A stretch of DNA of 64,000 bases from Panax quinquefolius (lineage: Eukaryota > Streptophyta > Magnoliopsida > Apiales > Araliaceae): NCBI GenBank assembly GCA_020205615.1, contig CM035165.1, positions 25,338,950-25,402,949 of the forward strand, given 5' to 3'. Both the position numbers and the translations under genes were made by a program. Under the pieces are notes generated by a model, which saw only the letters and a list, made by a program, of their open reading frames with translations, did no database searches and was not told the DNA's origin. Below, in pieces: positions 1 through 10,270 of this stretch. The first letter of the stretch is position 1; each line of letters begins with the position of its first letter.

Positions 1-485
1 GTTGATAATTTCCATTGCAAGGTGATCGGCATATTGCGTTCCAAATTGGCATGATTGGCTTCTTTAGTGGAACTAATCTTTGAATTCCTTGTGTTGATCG
101 ATTGGCATTACGCCGTGAATTGTAGATTCTTCTACATTTGTCGAGTTATGCAAGATCGTTGTGCGTCCCATTACGTGTTCAATATCCACAATCGGTGGGA
201 ATTTACCTTGTTCATGATTTTCTACTCATTTCGAGAAAGAATTGTAAGGTTGCTTCATCGATATCTTGATCGGTGGAATATCGTTTCTAATCGAAATTTG
301 ATTGACAATGTTGTTGCGTTTGTGTCTGGTAGTAATGCCTTTGCATATTTTAGTTAGCATTTCTTTGAGCGAAATTGTTGATGGAACTAATATGCGATAA
401 CTTCAAATTTGGTGTCTTGGTTCTTATACCCATGTCATGTTTGATTGAAATAAAGTACAAGCTGGAATCATCTCCATTATCATCA
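1..485. other. AT-rich sequence, no supported gene
   Basis: One 100-codon open frame runs on the plus strand at 55-357, but it opens with TTG and its product resembles nothing I recognise. It has no signal peptide or clear domain. I treat it as chance. A short run at about 510 (GGTAAGTAAC) looks like a splice donor, but nothing else supports an exon. Confidence 0.4.
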
Positions 486-489
486 TCGA

Positions 490-1632
490 TGAGAATAAGT
501 AATGGTAAGTAACAAAATCAATGTTATCCGGTAACCAATATAATGTTAAACAGTAACCAAGTCAGCATTAGTCAGTAACAAAGTCTTCATCAGTAACCAT
601 TATAATGTTACACAGTAACAAAGTAATTATTAGTCGATAACGATGCGATGGAACACGATAAACAAATCATTATTAGTCGATAACATATCGTAGTGAGACG
701 ATAACCAATGTAATGTTAAGCGATAATTAAGTCGGCATTAATCGATAACCAAGTCTTCATTAGTAACCATTATAATGTTACCACGATAACAAAGTCATTA
801 TTAATCGATAACCAATGCAATGATGGTACACGGTAGCCAATTAATTATTAGTCGATAACCTATATTGCTTTATAACTAACCAATATAATGTTAAGCGATG
901 ATATGAAGTCATCATTAGTCGATAACCAAGTCTTCATCGGTAACCATTATAATGTTACCGCGATAACAAAGTCATTATTAGTCGATAAACAATGCGGTGG
1001 TACCACGATAACCAAATCGGTATTAGTCGATAACATAGGCGTAGTCGGACATTAAGCGATATAATGTTAGCGATAATTAAATCGGCATTAATCGGTAACC
1101 AAGTCTTCATTAGTAACCATTATAATGTTACACATTAACAAAGTCATAATTAGTCGGTAACCAATGCGATGGTTACGATAACCAAATCATTATTAGTCGA
1201 TAATCAATGTAATGGTACACGATAACCAAATCATTATTAGTCGATAACGATGCGACATTAGTTAGTACCATTATGCATTAACGATCCGGCATTAAGCGAT
1301 AACATAGACATAGTAGTCGATGTAACGTTAATGTGATGTAATGTTAGCGATAACCAAATCGGCATTAGTCGATAATCAAGTAATAATCGGTAACCATTAT
1401 AATGTTACACGATAACAAAGTCATTATTAATCGATAACCAAAGCGATGGTATCTGATATCCAATTCATTATTAGTCGATAACCGATGTAATGGACACGAT
1501 AACCAAATCATTATTAATCGACAACCGATGCAACATTAGTTAGTACCATTATGCATTAACGATCCGGCATTAAGCAACAACAACATAGACATAGTTGAGC
1601 GATAACCGATGTAATGTTAGCGGTAACCAAGT
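490..1632. repeat. CGATAACC-based degenerate satellite array
   Basis: The whole stretch is built from short diverged units around ATTAGTCGATAACCAA and its variants, interleaved with ACCATTATAATGTTA. The latter marker begins near 596, 766, 943, 1116 and 1393, so the first intervals are about 170, 177 and 173 bases. This gives a higher-order period close to a nucleosome length, made of roughly 25-30 base sub-units. A variant marker (ACCATTATGCATTA) near 1267 and 1545 shows a second higher-order form in the right part. No coding potential is visible. Confidence 0.8.
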
Positions 1633-2596
1633 GCATTTTTACATGCAATTGCAATCAAAACATTCATATTGCAATCAAAACATTCATTATTCTTACCGTG
1701 TGACCATTTTAAGTGCAAAAAACTTAAGAAAGGTAACCAATATAGTAATTCGTAGTAACAATAGGTAACTATATGATTATAAATTTTAAACTCACATACC
1801 TCAGTATTTTTTGATCGAAATTGATGTTGATCTTGTATTCAACAATCACTGCAGGATTTGGTTTCTGATCTTGAAGGCGTTGTTGATTTTGTATGCTATT
1901 TTCGATCTTAGAGATGCGTCGCGACAATAAACCGTCTTCTAAAATCGTTGATCTGCGATATTTGGCCCGTCTTCTCGTCGTTGATCTTAGAGATCGTCGT
2001 TGATCTTAGAGATTCTGAGTTTAGTCATGACAGGAGGCTTCGGTTTAAGTATTTTGTCTTCTCGTCGTTGATACATTGTTCGATTTCAAAGTTGCATGAT
2101 TTTAGGGACGGTTAATTTCAAATATGAAATTGGATAATATTTGGATAATGATTGCTTATGTTTTATTTTTGTAATTACGTGATTTTAAAAGCGCGTTATA
2201 TATTGTTAGGACCCTTATATGTTTATTTTTGTAATTATGTTGTGTATGTTTTATTTTTGTAATTACTTTCTAAATGTTGTATATTATTATCTAATATATC
2301 TTGCAACTTATATTAATTGTTAATTAGTCCATGTGTACAACCTCTCACTCTTTTTTTCATGAACTAGAGTAAATCTCATTATATTATTGTGGCATGAGAT
2401 TTTATATATGTTGAAAGCGTTCACATTATTCTACTCATTTCATAATACATTTGGATACTCGGATACCAATAAAATTTTAGAAACTATGAATATTAATAAA
2501 AAATTAAGCTCACTTTTCATTGAGCTATATATACTTTATGCATACGCATGCACGCTTTTATTAATAATTGATTGCTTTTTATTATTGATTGCTTTA

Positions 2597-2598
<2 letters not shown>
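1633..2598. other. AT-rich spacer with small local duplications
   Basis: No gene is supported. TTGCAATCAAAACATTCAT is duplicated in tandem near 1648-1692, and TCGTCGTTGATCTTAGAGAT is repeated near 1976-2011. TTTTATTTTTGTAATTA recurs near 2162 and 2251, with a variant at 2222. On the minus strand, TACTGAG followed by GTATGTGAG near 1790-1810 could be a splice donor, but no open exon is attached. Confidence 0.5.

Positions 2599-2656
<58 letters not shown>
2599..2656. repeat. (TA)n microsatellite
   Basis: Uninterrupted TA dinucleotide run of about 29 units. Open frames across it are artefacts of the repeat. Confidence 0.98.
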
Positions 2657-2659
<3 letters not shown>

Positions 2660-3339
2660 ATTGTGTGATTCTATCAACCCAATTTTCCATCTTAACTCGC
2701 CGCTAATTTTGTTTGATTGTGTGGACCTTTTTATGCTACTTAATGTATATCAAAGCAAATGCGTTTTTCTTTTTTTATAAGGGAAAGATAACGATTCATT
2801 AATTTGTCATGCAGGAATACAACCACATGTTACATTATTTCACTATGATACACCAAAGACATTTGAAGACGAATATGGAGGATGTCTCAAAAATTAACAA
2901 TGATTTCTTTCGTTTAAAATGTCAGAAAACTAAAAAAAACATACACATACACATCTTATATTTTCTATTTTCATATATTATAATACATAATCTTTACAAT
3001 TGTTATGAGAGTTTTATGATTTTATCTCACCTTTGTTGAACAACTCTCTTTCCTCTTTCTATTGGAAGCTTTTGAACGGCTGCTTTTTTCCTCACAAATT
3101 CAGATTAGGTCTAGTTATTTGTTTACTTATTAATATATATTGTTAATTCTCTTATAATAAATCCAATTATTTTTATGGCCCAAATTTTACCAAATTATTT
3201 ATCCATCACATATTAATATTTATTAGCCCAAATAAAATAAATAACTAATTTGACTCAATAAAAGACAAAGTCCAATTAATAACTAGTTTTATCCACCTTT
3301 GTGTTTATTTGGAAGTCTTTAGAAATCTTTAGAGATGAG
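2657..3339. other. AT-rich spacer, nothing recognised
   Basis: A 76-codon frame at 2809-3039 is low-complexity and lacks any recognisable motif. I see no RNA gene, LTR boundary or repeat structure here. Confidence 0.4.
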
Positions 3340-3640
3340 ATAAGACTTTGGATATGAGTTGATAGTTATAATTCTTCTTCTAAAGTCTGTCAAAGTCTAC
3401 CATTTGATAGAAATCTTTAAAATCTATGACTTTTTGAATACCAAAATACTTTTATAGACTTTGTAAAAATTTTAATTCAATACCACCTAACTTTTAAAGA
3501 CATTAAAAAAGTTGTAATTGAATACCACTAAACTTTTATAAACTCTTTAAATGTCTTGATTGAATACAACCAAACTTTTAAAGTCTTCAAAAGTCTTTAA
3601 AAATCTTAATTGAATACACCCCCTAAATGAATTGAAGGAA
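3340..3640. repeat. Tandem sub-repeats resembling a DNA-transposon end
   Basis: Five or six diverged copies of a roughly 55-base unit carry AACTTTTAAAGTCTTTAAA followed by AATTGAATACA. The array ends in TTGAATACACCCCCTAAA. Terminal arrays of short repeats running into a C-run are typical of DNA-transposon ends, but I find no clear matching inverted end on the left, so the class is unassigned. Confidence 0.5.
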
Positions 3641-4058
3641 TCAAGATCGAGATATAATAAATTTAAAAAAAAGTGTATATGGTTATTCATTCGGACTATA
3701 AATATTTTGATAAAAACAAAAAAAAATCCATTTTTAAAATTTTCATTTCATTGGAGAGGCTGTAGAATGAAATTCGTTCTAATATTTGGATTTTTTTATT
3801 AAAAAAATAAAAAAAAGTTTTTTAAGTTTTAATCAAATAAGATACATTAGCTATATACCCACTAGGATATCCCTTTTTCAACAATTATTTATAAGTATCA
3901 TATTTTTGAAGAGATTTAACATGTTTTCCTTTTCCTTTTATGGATCAAATTCAACCTACATGATTGTTTCATTAGTAATCAAAATAAAGGAGAAAGAAAA
4001 TGCTCAATAATTTCAATTAGCCATACATTGAGGCGGATTTGTGATCGGTGCTTTTGCA

Positions 4059-4060
<2 letters not shown>
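3641..4060. other. AT-rich spacer, nothing recognised
   Basis: Homopolymer-rich sequence. The 74-codon frame at 3786-4010 is lysine, phenylalanine and isoleucine rich because of base composition, and I do not call it a gene. Confidence 0.4.

Positions 4061-4122
<62 letters not shown>
4061..4122. repeat. (TA)n microsatellite
   Basis: About 31 uninterrupted AT units. Tyr-Ile open frames on both strands are produced by the repeat. Confidence 0.98.
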
Positions 4123-4124
<2 letters not shown>

Positions 4125-4227
4125 TCTGTGACAAACCCCTTTGACAGAAAGCTTGTACGAACATATTGTATAAAAAAAAAAAAAAAAATTTCCAATAAAA
4201 ATTTTTTACTAAAAAAAAAAAAAAAAA

Positions 4228-4735
4228 AAAAAATATAAGAGCCTCTCTACTACACTAAAAAAAAAAAAAAAAAATCCATAAGAAATGTTTGTTTTTATAA
4301 AAATGTTTTATTTTTGTTATAAAATATATTATAAAAACATTTATTATAAAAAATATTTGTTTTATAAAACATTTTTTATTTTTACTTACTTGAAAATAAA
4401 AAAATGTACTTTTTAGAAAACAAATAAAAAAATGTTTAAAATATATTAAAAAATATTTGTTATAAAATAAATATTTTATAAACAAATTTTTTTTATTTTG
4501 TTATAAAATATATTATAAAAATATTTTTATAAAATAAACAAACATTTTTATTTTTTATAAAAAATTATAAAAACATTTTTTTATAAAAACAAACATTTGC
4601 TATGGATTTTTTTTTTTTTTTTTTTTGTTTTATAAAACAAACATTTGCTATGGATTTTTTTTTTTTTTTTTGTGTTTAAGAGGACTAGGCTCTTATTTTT
4701 TTTTTTTTTTTTTTTTTAAGAGGCTCTTACTATCA
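4228..4735. repeat. AT-rich hairpin element (MITE-like)
   Basis: The left arm reads ATAAGAGCCTCTC, a poly-A tract, then TCCATAAGAAATGTTTG. The right arm carries the complement: CAAACATTTGCTATGGA (twice, near 4591 and 4639), a poly-T tract, then AAGAGGACTAGGCTCTTA. The centre is a long run of diverged TTTTATAAAACATTTTT repeats. It is a non-coding inverted-repeat element. It lies between two (TA)n tracts, though the left one is about 100 bases away. No clean target duplication is visible. Confidence 0.65.
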
Positions 4736-4823
4736 TTTTTTTTTTTATTGGTCGTAAAAAAGGGTTGTTCTAAAATTATTACAGTCATAAAGCACTTTAA
4801 AGAATCATTGGGTGGATGGAGAC

Positions 4824-4825
<2 letters not shown>

Positions 4826-4857
<32 letters not shown>
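4826..4857. repeat. (TA)n microsatellite
   Basis: About 15 TA units lying to the right of the hairpin element. Confidence 0.95.
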
Positions 4858-4861
<4 letters not shown>

Positions 4862-5448
4862 CATTAGGGGCGGAAAGGAGATTACAGATGATTTAAAATG
4901 AAATGAGAAGAGCAGGTGCACATACCAATTACAATATACAATTACAATTACTAAAATAAATTTTTATTTATGATTCAAAGATTACAGATGATTATAACTT
5001 ACAAGTTTACTAAAATAAGAACATTAGATGAAGTGGGGTTGAGTAGGCTTAATCAGCGGTTGAGGCTAAAGATTTATCAGAGAAGGAACTCTGAGTCTTT
5101 CTAAGTCTGCCTTAGCCAAATGAATCCGAATTCCTTTTATAGAACAAGGAAAAGGAACTATTGCAATGTCATTATTACAACAACTGGGGTAAAGTAAAAG
5201 TAAGAAATATTTTACTAAAGTAAAAGTACAGGTAAAAATATTTTACTAAAGTAAAAGTACAGGTTAAAAGGAAAAGAATCGCTTTCGGTGGAAAAGCGGA
5301 TGTCTTACTGACTAAACGCTACCATGGGGACAGATGCTTGAATGATTCATCATCCTTTGGTGAAAAGCGAAGATGTCTTGTTGACTAGTCACGGGAGGTG
5401 TCTTTGGTGACTTAGAATTTCTTTGGAGCAGTCTTTGGCCGACCGAGG
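4858..5448 (-). promoter_or_regulatory. LTR/U3-like promoter region (minus strand)
   Basis: Read on the minus strand, this segment follows a decayed coding region and contains a TATA-like TTCTATAAAAGG at 5133-5144. Upstream of it is a tandem pair of AAAGTAAAAGTACAGGT units (about 5215-5263), and there are two related segments containing AAGCG and GATGTCTT, near 5305 and 5360. Direct repeats upstream of a TATA box, following an open-frame remnant, fit the U3 of a retroelement or pararetrovirus-like promoter. No second LTR copy is present, so this remains inference. Confidence 0.35.
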
Positions 5449-5911
5449 TCAAAGTGATGAGAGGTCGCCGAGCAGCAGTCTTGATGTCACATCACACTTT
5501 GATTGATTCTGAGAAAGAAAATGGATCTTGAGCATCTTGAAGACCGATTGTGCCGTAAGGATCACAATTACCTTCGTCTCCAAGCTCTTGACTAGAAGTT
5601 TTGGAGTGAGAAGAAGCCATGTCAGACTCTTCATGTAACTGATCAAGTCTCAAATGAATAGCATCTGCAAGACGCCTTTAATTGAGAATTAGAGTAACTA
5701 GAAACATTAGTAACTTCATCGTGAATCCAGAGGAACAACCGATTTTTCTTTTGACTTATCGGTTGTTTCTTGACCGATTTATTGGGAGTCTGTGTGGCAG
5801 AGGCCGTAGTGACTGAAGGGGTGTTAACTAGAGGAGTCAATAGAGGAGAAGGCGGAAATTCTTTCTGAACTTGGCCAACTATTCTATCAACACCGAATTT
5901 ATCCCACCATT
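5449..5911 (-). pseudogene. Decayed retroelement polyprotein fragment, minus-strand half
   Basis: The minus strand carries two open stretches (5840-5643 and 5646-5449) separated by a frameshift. Just upstream of the first, the frame reads KWWDKFG near 5911-5890, a tryptophan-rich motif I associate with an uncharacterised plant retroelement or pararetrovirus-like protein. It is followed by a Pro/Ser/Thr-rich stretch with many Lys. No catalytic motif is visible, so I cannot assign protease, RT or integrase. The U3-like region lies downstream in the same orientation. The identification rests on resemblance only. Confidence 0.35.
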
Positions 5912-5913
5912 TA

Positions 5914-6195
5914 ATGAAACCTAAAAATGACCCAATTCAGTTAGCTGCCCAGTATTTTCCTACTGGATGGCATTTTCTTCCTTTAGCTCCTTATAAATCC
6001 GTAGTGTATTACAGGGACATTCTTAGTCAGTCTTTATTAACCAATTTATTAAACAGAGTCAGTCAGTATAACAGAGTCATCCCTGTTATACTCAGAATGA
6101 TACCGTTGATGATGAAGGTTATCAATCTGTCCGATTGGGGTAGTCATCTTTTCGATCTCAAGTCACTTTCTAATCACACTAGCTCTTTCTGCTAA
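5914..6195 (+). pseudogene. Retroelement polyprotein fragment, plus-strand half
   Basis: A 93-residue frame contains QYFPTGWHFLP followed by YYRDILSQS, a pattern I associate with the same uncharacterised plant retroelement protein whose later part lies immediately to the left on the opposite strand. The two halves meet head to head at about 5912, so an inversion or a fold-back rearrangement separates them. The frame runs to a stop just before a (TA)n tract. There is no catalytic motif, and function is unknown. Confidence 0.35.
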
Positions 6196-6549
6196 TATAT
6201 ATATATATATATATATATAACTAGGATCCTGTCCGGACTCCCGAACATGCAGGCTTAAAATACGGACTCATTTTTTTTTTTTTAAAAACAACTAAAAAAA
6301 AGTTTAATATTTTATAGAATTGAAAATTTTTCATAATACAATGTTTTGGGCGTGATTTGGATACCTATACCAAAAAAATGTATGTACAGACTGTACAGAC
6401 ATGTTTTGTTATATGTATCCAAATCACACACAAAACACTGTATTATGTAAAAATTCAAATTCCATAAAAAAAAATTTAGTTATTTTAAAAAAAAGTCTGG
6501 ATTTTGGTCCGGTCCGGTCCGGACCTGATCCGGCTTCTCTCTCTCTCTA

Positions 6550-6575
<26 letters not shown>
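6194..6575. mobile_element. Hairpin MITE between (TA)n tracts (copy 1)
   Basis: (TA)n at 6194-6219 and again at 6549-6575 bracket an inverted-repeat element. The left end carries GGATCCTGTCCGGAC; the right end carries the complement, GTCCGGACCTGATCC. Arms continue inward with AATACAATGTTTTGGGCGTG and its inverted counterpart near 6425-6450. It has no open frame. Flanking by TA microsatellite on both sides is the arrangement described for Micron elements of rice. Confidence 0.7.
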
Positions 6576-6582
<7 letters not shown>

Positions 6583-6764
6583 ATAGAACCCATTTTGAAT
6601 TTGAGTGGGAAAACACAAGTACAATTCAGATTCATTCTAATTGATTTGGGCGAGAAAGGGTCGTGGGAGAGGAAAGAAGAGAGGGAGGAAATGAAAGTGA
6701 GATTGTTGAAACGGAGAGAGTGAGAATTTCGTTACGTCGTGCCTTCAGGCACGGGCAATTACTA
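6576..6764. other. Short spacer, nothing recognised
   Basis: Purine-rich sequence (GAGAGGAAAGAAGAGAGGG near 6669) with no open frame or repeat boundary of note. Confidence 0.4.
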
Positions 6765-6802
<38 letters not shown>

Positions 6803-7053
6803 CGGATCCTAAAATATATCTCTTAAATAACATACATATCTTAAATAACATACCTTTATTTAAAATACATCATTTTGGATATTTTTTTATAAGAAAAATA
6901 ATATTAAAAGAGAATGGTCCCACTTGCTTTCTTTTTATTTTACAAAAATATCACCTGCTACCCCACTTATTTTTTAAAAGGATCTCTAAAATTTTAATAA
7001 ATGTAAGTTATTTAAGAGAATATGCTATTTAAGAAGTATGTTTTGGATCCGTC
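6765..7053. mobile_element. Hairpin MITE beside (TA)n (copy 2)
   Basis: A (TA)n run at 6765-6800 is followed by ACGGATCCTAAAATATATC and ATTTAAATAACAT-like sub-repeats. The right arm ends at about 7052 with the inverted counterpart GTATGTTTTGGATCCGT. A third, partial arm (TTATTTAAGAGTATGC) follows near 7066. No coding sequence is present. The centre contains a poly-T stretch. Confidence 0.65.
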
Positions 7054-7096
7054 CTCTATATATGTTATTTAAGAGTATGCTTTGAACGGCCCAAAT

Positions 7097-7175
7097 GATT
7101 TATTGAGTGAGCAAAAAATTTAAAATCATTTATATTTTATTAGATAGATATATATACACAGTCCGAATCTTAAGC
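7097..7175. repeat. Dispersed repeat copy and broken end of a hairpin element
   Basis: ATGATTTATTGAGTGAGC through TTATTAGATAGATA (7097-7152) recurs twice at 41694-41857. The last bases before element B, TCCGAATCTTAAGC, match one end of the hairpin element complete at 40718-40952 (TCCGGATCTTAAG). The neighbouring sequence beyond B, TCACCCCTTATCTAAC from 40323, continues that match (TTCACCTTTATCCAAC in the complete copy). Element B therefore split a copy of this hairpin element. Confidence 0.6.
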
Positions 7176-10100
7176 TGTGACGCCCCCAAAATAGGTATAG
7201 ATCACCCATCTTGAGTCGCCAAATACGTGGTACAGAATTCGAATACAAACTTAATTATACAACAGTCGTGTAAAATACGACAAAACATATGCCCCCAAAA
7301 TTAGGTATACATCACCCATTATGAGTCGCCAGATACATGGTACAAAATTCAAATATAACTTCATTTATACAACTATTGAACTGTATAGATAGAATCGACC
7401 ACGATTACGCTAATGAGTTTTAATATAAATGTATGTAACTCTCATGGTGCCTTGACCACAACCTTACAATGGTACTTTACATAAAAGTATAGTCAAAAAC
7501 TGTTTTAGAAATTAAAATCTTTGGGAAGTGCTCAAGGAAACCTTCGTATATGGGAGGCCATGCGTCTAGGTTATAATAGATATCATATGTCCATAGAATT
7601 ATCCTTGGTTGATCTAATAGACCCCAAAGAAAAACGAGAATATTACTATCATCTTCTTTCCAATGGTGAGTCTTTTCTTGACATATAACTATCTCCACTG
7701 TCTCCAAGTGAATATTATATTTCAAATACACTCCAAGATCATATAGGTAGTGCCCGTAGATATACTCAGCAAGTGGATGCGCACAACCCTGTCTTATGAT
7801 AACACGAGGTTGTATGTTATTAGACATCTTGTATGATAGTGGCAAAACACCCTTCCAAAGTTGGGTTCGCCTCACCCTATTTGATTCACCAAATATAACT
7901 ACTAAATGATGTATAGAATACAACACACTTTTCTATCTTTGTTTAGGAGAACCTCCATGCCTAGAGACCTTCGTTCTATTCTCCCGTTATCCCCAGATTC
8001 AGGCCAAGAACACTCTTACTAAGCAACACTCTTATTACCTGAAGGAATTGTGAAGCAAAAAGGGTGAGCACAACTAGCCCAAAGAAAGAATATCATGACT
8101 AAAGATAATTAAATTATCAATAGCTTTCATCAATAATAAATCAGAGATTTAGAATATATGGTAGATGATAAAACTTTTCAACCATAGTTGCAGCGGAACG
8201 AGCAATCCATTAGAAGAGTCAAATAGACCATAAGGTCTATTATCTTCTCTATGTTAAAAGTCCACCAATAATGTTTTATCCATGTAAAATAAATCAACAG
8301 TTCCTATCCACAATCATATGAATAACTCATAATCATAATTGTGGTTCTAAATTTCTCTTCGCAACCAGGACGAAGATAATTTTCATCACCTATCTACACC
8401 TGAAACATCAAAAATCATGATTATACCAAATCAGAATTCCTGCTCATAATCATATTAATAAATTCGTCTTTGCACTACGGCCAAAGATATTCATTAACAA
8501 TTCATCTTTGCACTACATGCCAAAGACATACAACTGTATTTTAGAAGAGTCAAGTAGAGCATGATATCTACTATCTTCTACGAATTAAAAGTGTATAATA
8601 AATATTTTATCGCTGAGACTCAGCTTAATAAATAATCCACATCATCGAATCACCCCTGCACTACGGCCAAGGATATTTGTTAATATCACATCCATGAATT
8701 TATATTTCATCGCTGAGACTCAGCTCGATAATCAATCCATATCACTGAATTATCCATGCACTACGACTAAGGATATTTGTTAATATCACGGCCACGAATT
8801 ATCCATGCACTACGACTAAAGATAATCGTGCTTTCATCAACGGTCATGATCATGCCATAAAATAATTCATCTTTGCACCCTTGGCCGAAGAGAATCCATA
8901 GCCATAATCATACCAAAAACTGTCCATCAATGCACTACGGGCCAATGAGGACTTTTTTTCCACATCATTTGTAACATTACGGGCCATGAATATACCGAAT
9001 AATCCCAAGTCATAATCATACCAAGTCCATCTATGCACTACTACTACCAAAGATGACTTTCAACACAATATAAGCATGAGAATGATGACAATGATATAAG
9101 AATCAATCAAATGAGATAAATGATAAATATTAAACATTTATAATACAATTTATCCAAATATTCAATAATAACCAAATGTTATCAATCACTTAATAATCTC
9201 ATAATCTAATATCATTAATATTATAACAATATTTTAATCATTTCTTAAACTTATAAACAATTTATTTCAATTGTTTACACTTTATCAAATAATGCATTTA
9301 ATCATTCAAAATGTCATACTCATAAGATTTCATCATCAATAATCAAATCCCTCATCAAAAAATCTGCATATACCCTATATAGGATTCTTAAGCTAAAATC
9401 CTATTTTCCAATTTTATTACTTCACATAATATATTTAATTCATTTACTCATAACTAGTTTATTTTCATGAAAATACCAAATCAGTCCCAAAAATATTTCT
9501 TTTCCGGGATTTAGCGAGAATATAGTCCCATTTTGAACATATATTTTCTCGTAATTTTTAAAATTCATTTACTATTTTTCATATGGCTAAAGCGCGAATA
9601 TTTAGACATTTATCATAAATTATACTTTTGTCCAAAAATTCCAAATTTACTGAGGTAGACTCTGTTATATACATGTACTCCCAATAAAAATTTCACCAAT
9701 TTTGGAGTTAACCACAAGGAGTTATAAGGGTTTACTTTTAAAATAGTCTTTTCCCATAAAATCCATAACTCTTAATCTATACATTCAAAAATCGCCATTT
9801 TTGGACACAATCTAGAAAACTCATCAAATTATCATTTCAAATTTTTTCAGAATTTTTGAGGGTCGGAAAAATTACAAAACTGCCCCTGGCAGAAACCCCT
9901 TTTTAATGAAAATACTATTCGTATGAATACGAATGATCATTTACCATGCATGCGGTAATCTACATACACATGTTATTTCAACAGAATAATAAAGAACGGA
10001 ACCAAGTCATGCGTAAACGTACAGACAGGATATTCCGACAGAATAATAAAGAATGAAATAATAAAAGAATTCACCAGGTATGCGATAGATCGCACAGACA

Positions 10101-10270
10101 TGTTATTCTAACAGAATACTAAATAACAGAACCAGGTCAGGCGTGATACGTACCGACAGGATATTCCAACAGAATAATAAATAACGGAACTAGGTCCGAC
10201 GTAAAACGCACAGACAGGATATTCCAACAGAATAATAAAGAATGGAATAATAGAAGAATTTCACCACGTA
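7176..10270 (-). repeat. Element B 3' LTR, left part (interrupted by element A)
   Basis: The segment starts TGTGACGCCCCC and matches the 5' LTR at 35082 over long stretches, for example 8850-9300 against 35880-36350 at roughly 90 percent by eye. It contains an array of TGCACTACGGGCCAA-type motifs (8470-9050) and tandem ACAGAATAATAAA units (9960-10260). A second partial LTR-start copy lies at 7287 and a non-homologous block at about 7440-7960. The segment 9560-9900 does not match the other LTR. It is cut at 10270 by element A. Confidence 0.7.
7477..7926 (-). CDS. Unrecognised 149-codon open frame inside LTR
   Basis: This uninterrupted minus-strand frame of 149 codons starts with ATG at 7926. 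The product is rich in aromatic and histidine residues, with a DIYYNLDAWPPIYEGF segment near its end. It has no zinc finger, protease, RT or integrase motif and resembles no transposon protein I know. It occupies a block of the LTR that has no counterpart in the other LTRs of this family, so it could be a captured piece of other DNA. In AT-rich sequence a frame this long is somewhat unexpected but not impossible by chance. It may simply be non-coding. Confidence 0.25.
   Translation of the reverse strand: MLYSIHHLVVIFGESNRVRRTQLWKGVLPLSYKMSNNIQPRVIIRQGCAHPLAEYIYGHYLYDLGVYLKYNIHLETVEIVICQEKTHHWKEDDSNILVFLWGLLDQPRIILWTYDIYYNLDAWPPIYEGFLEHFPKILISKTVFDYTFM

Noticed and set aside
55..357. 100-codon frame at the left edge
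   Set aside because: Opens with TTG, no recognised motif, next to a satellite.
490..1632. CRISPR-like array
   Set aside because: Units are diverged, spacers are themselves repetitive, and the sequence is plant nuclear.
1780..2110. Minus-strand first exon with a splice donor near 1795
   Set aside because: Only a donor-like word; the candidate ATG frame near 2028 stops after 13 codons and no acceptor or protein is seen.
3786..4010. Lys/Phe/Ile-rich 74-codon frame
   Set aside because: Composition-driven; no homology recognised.
4013..4238. Open frames rich in Tyr-Ile across (TA)n tracts (also 2387-2668, 40900-41123)
   Set aside because: They are translations of the TA repeat and are open in several frames at once.
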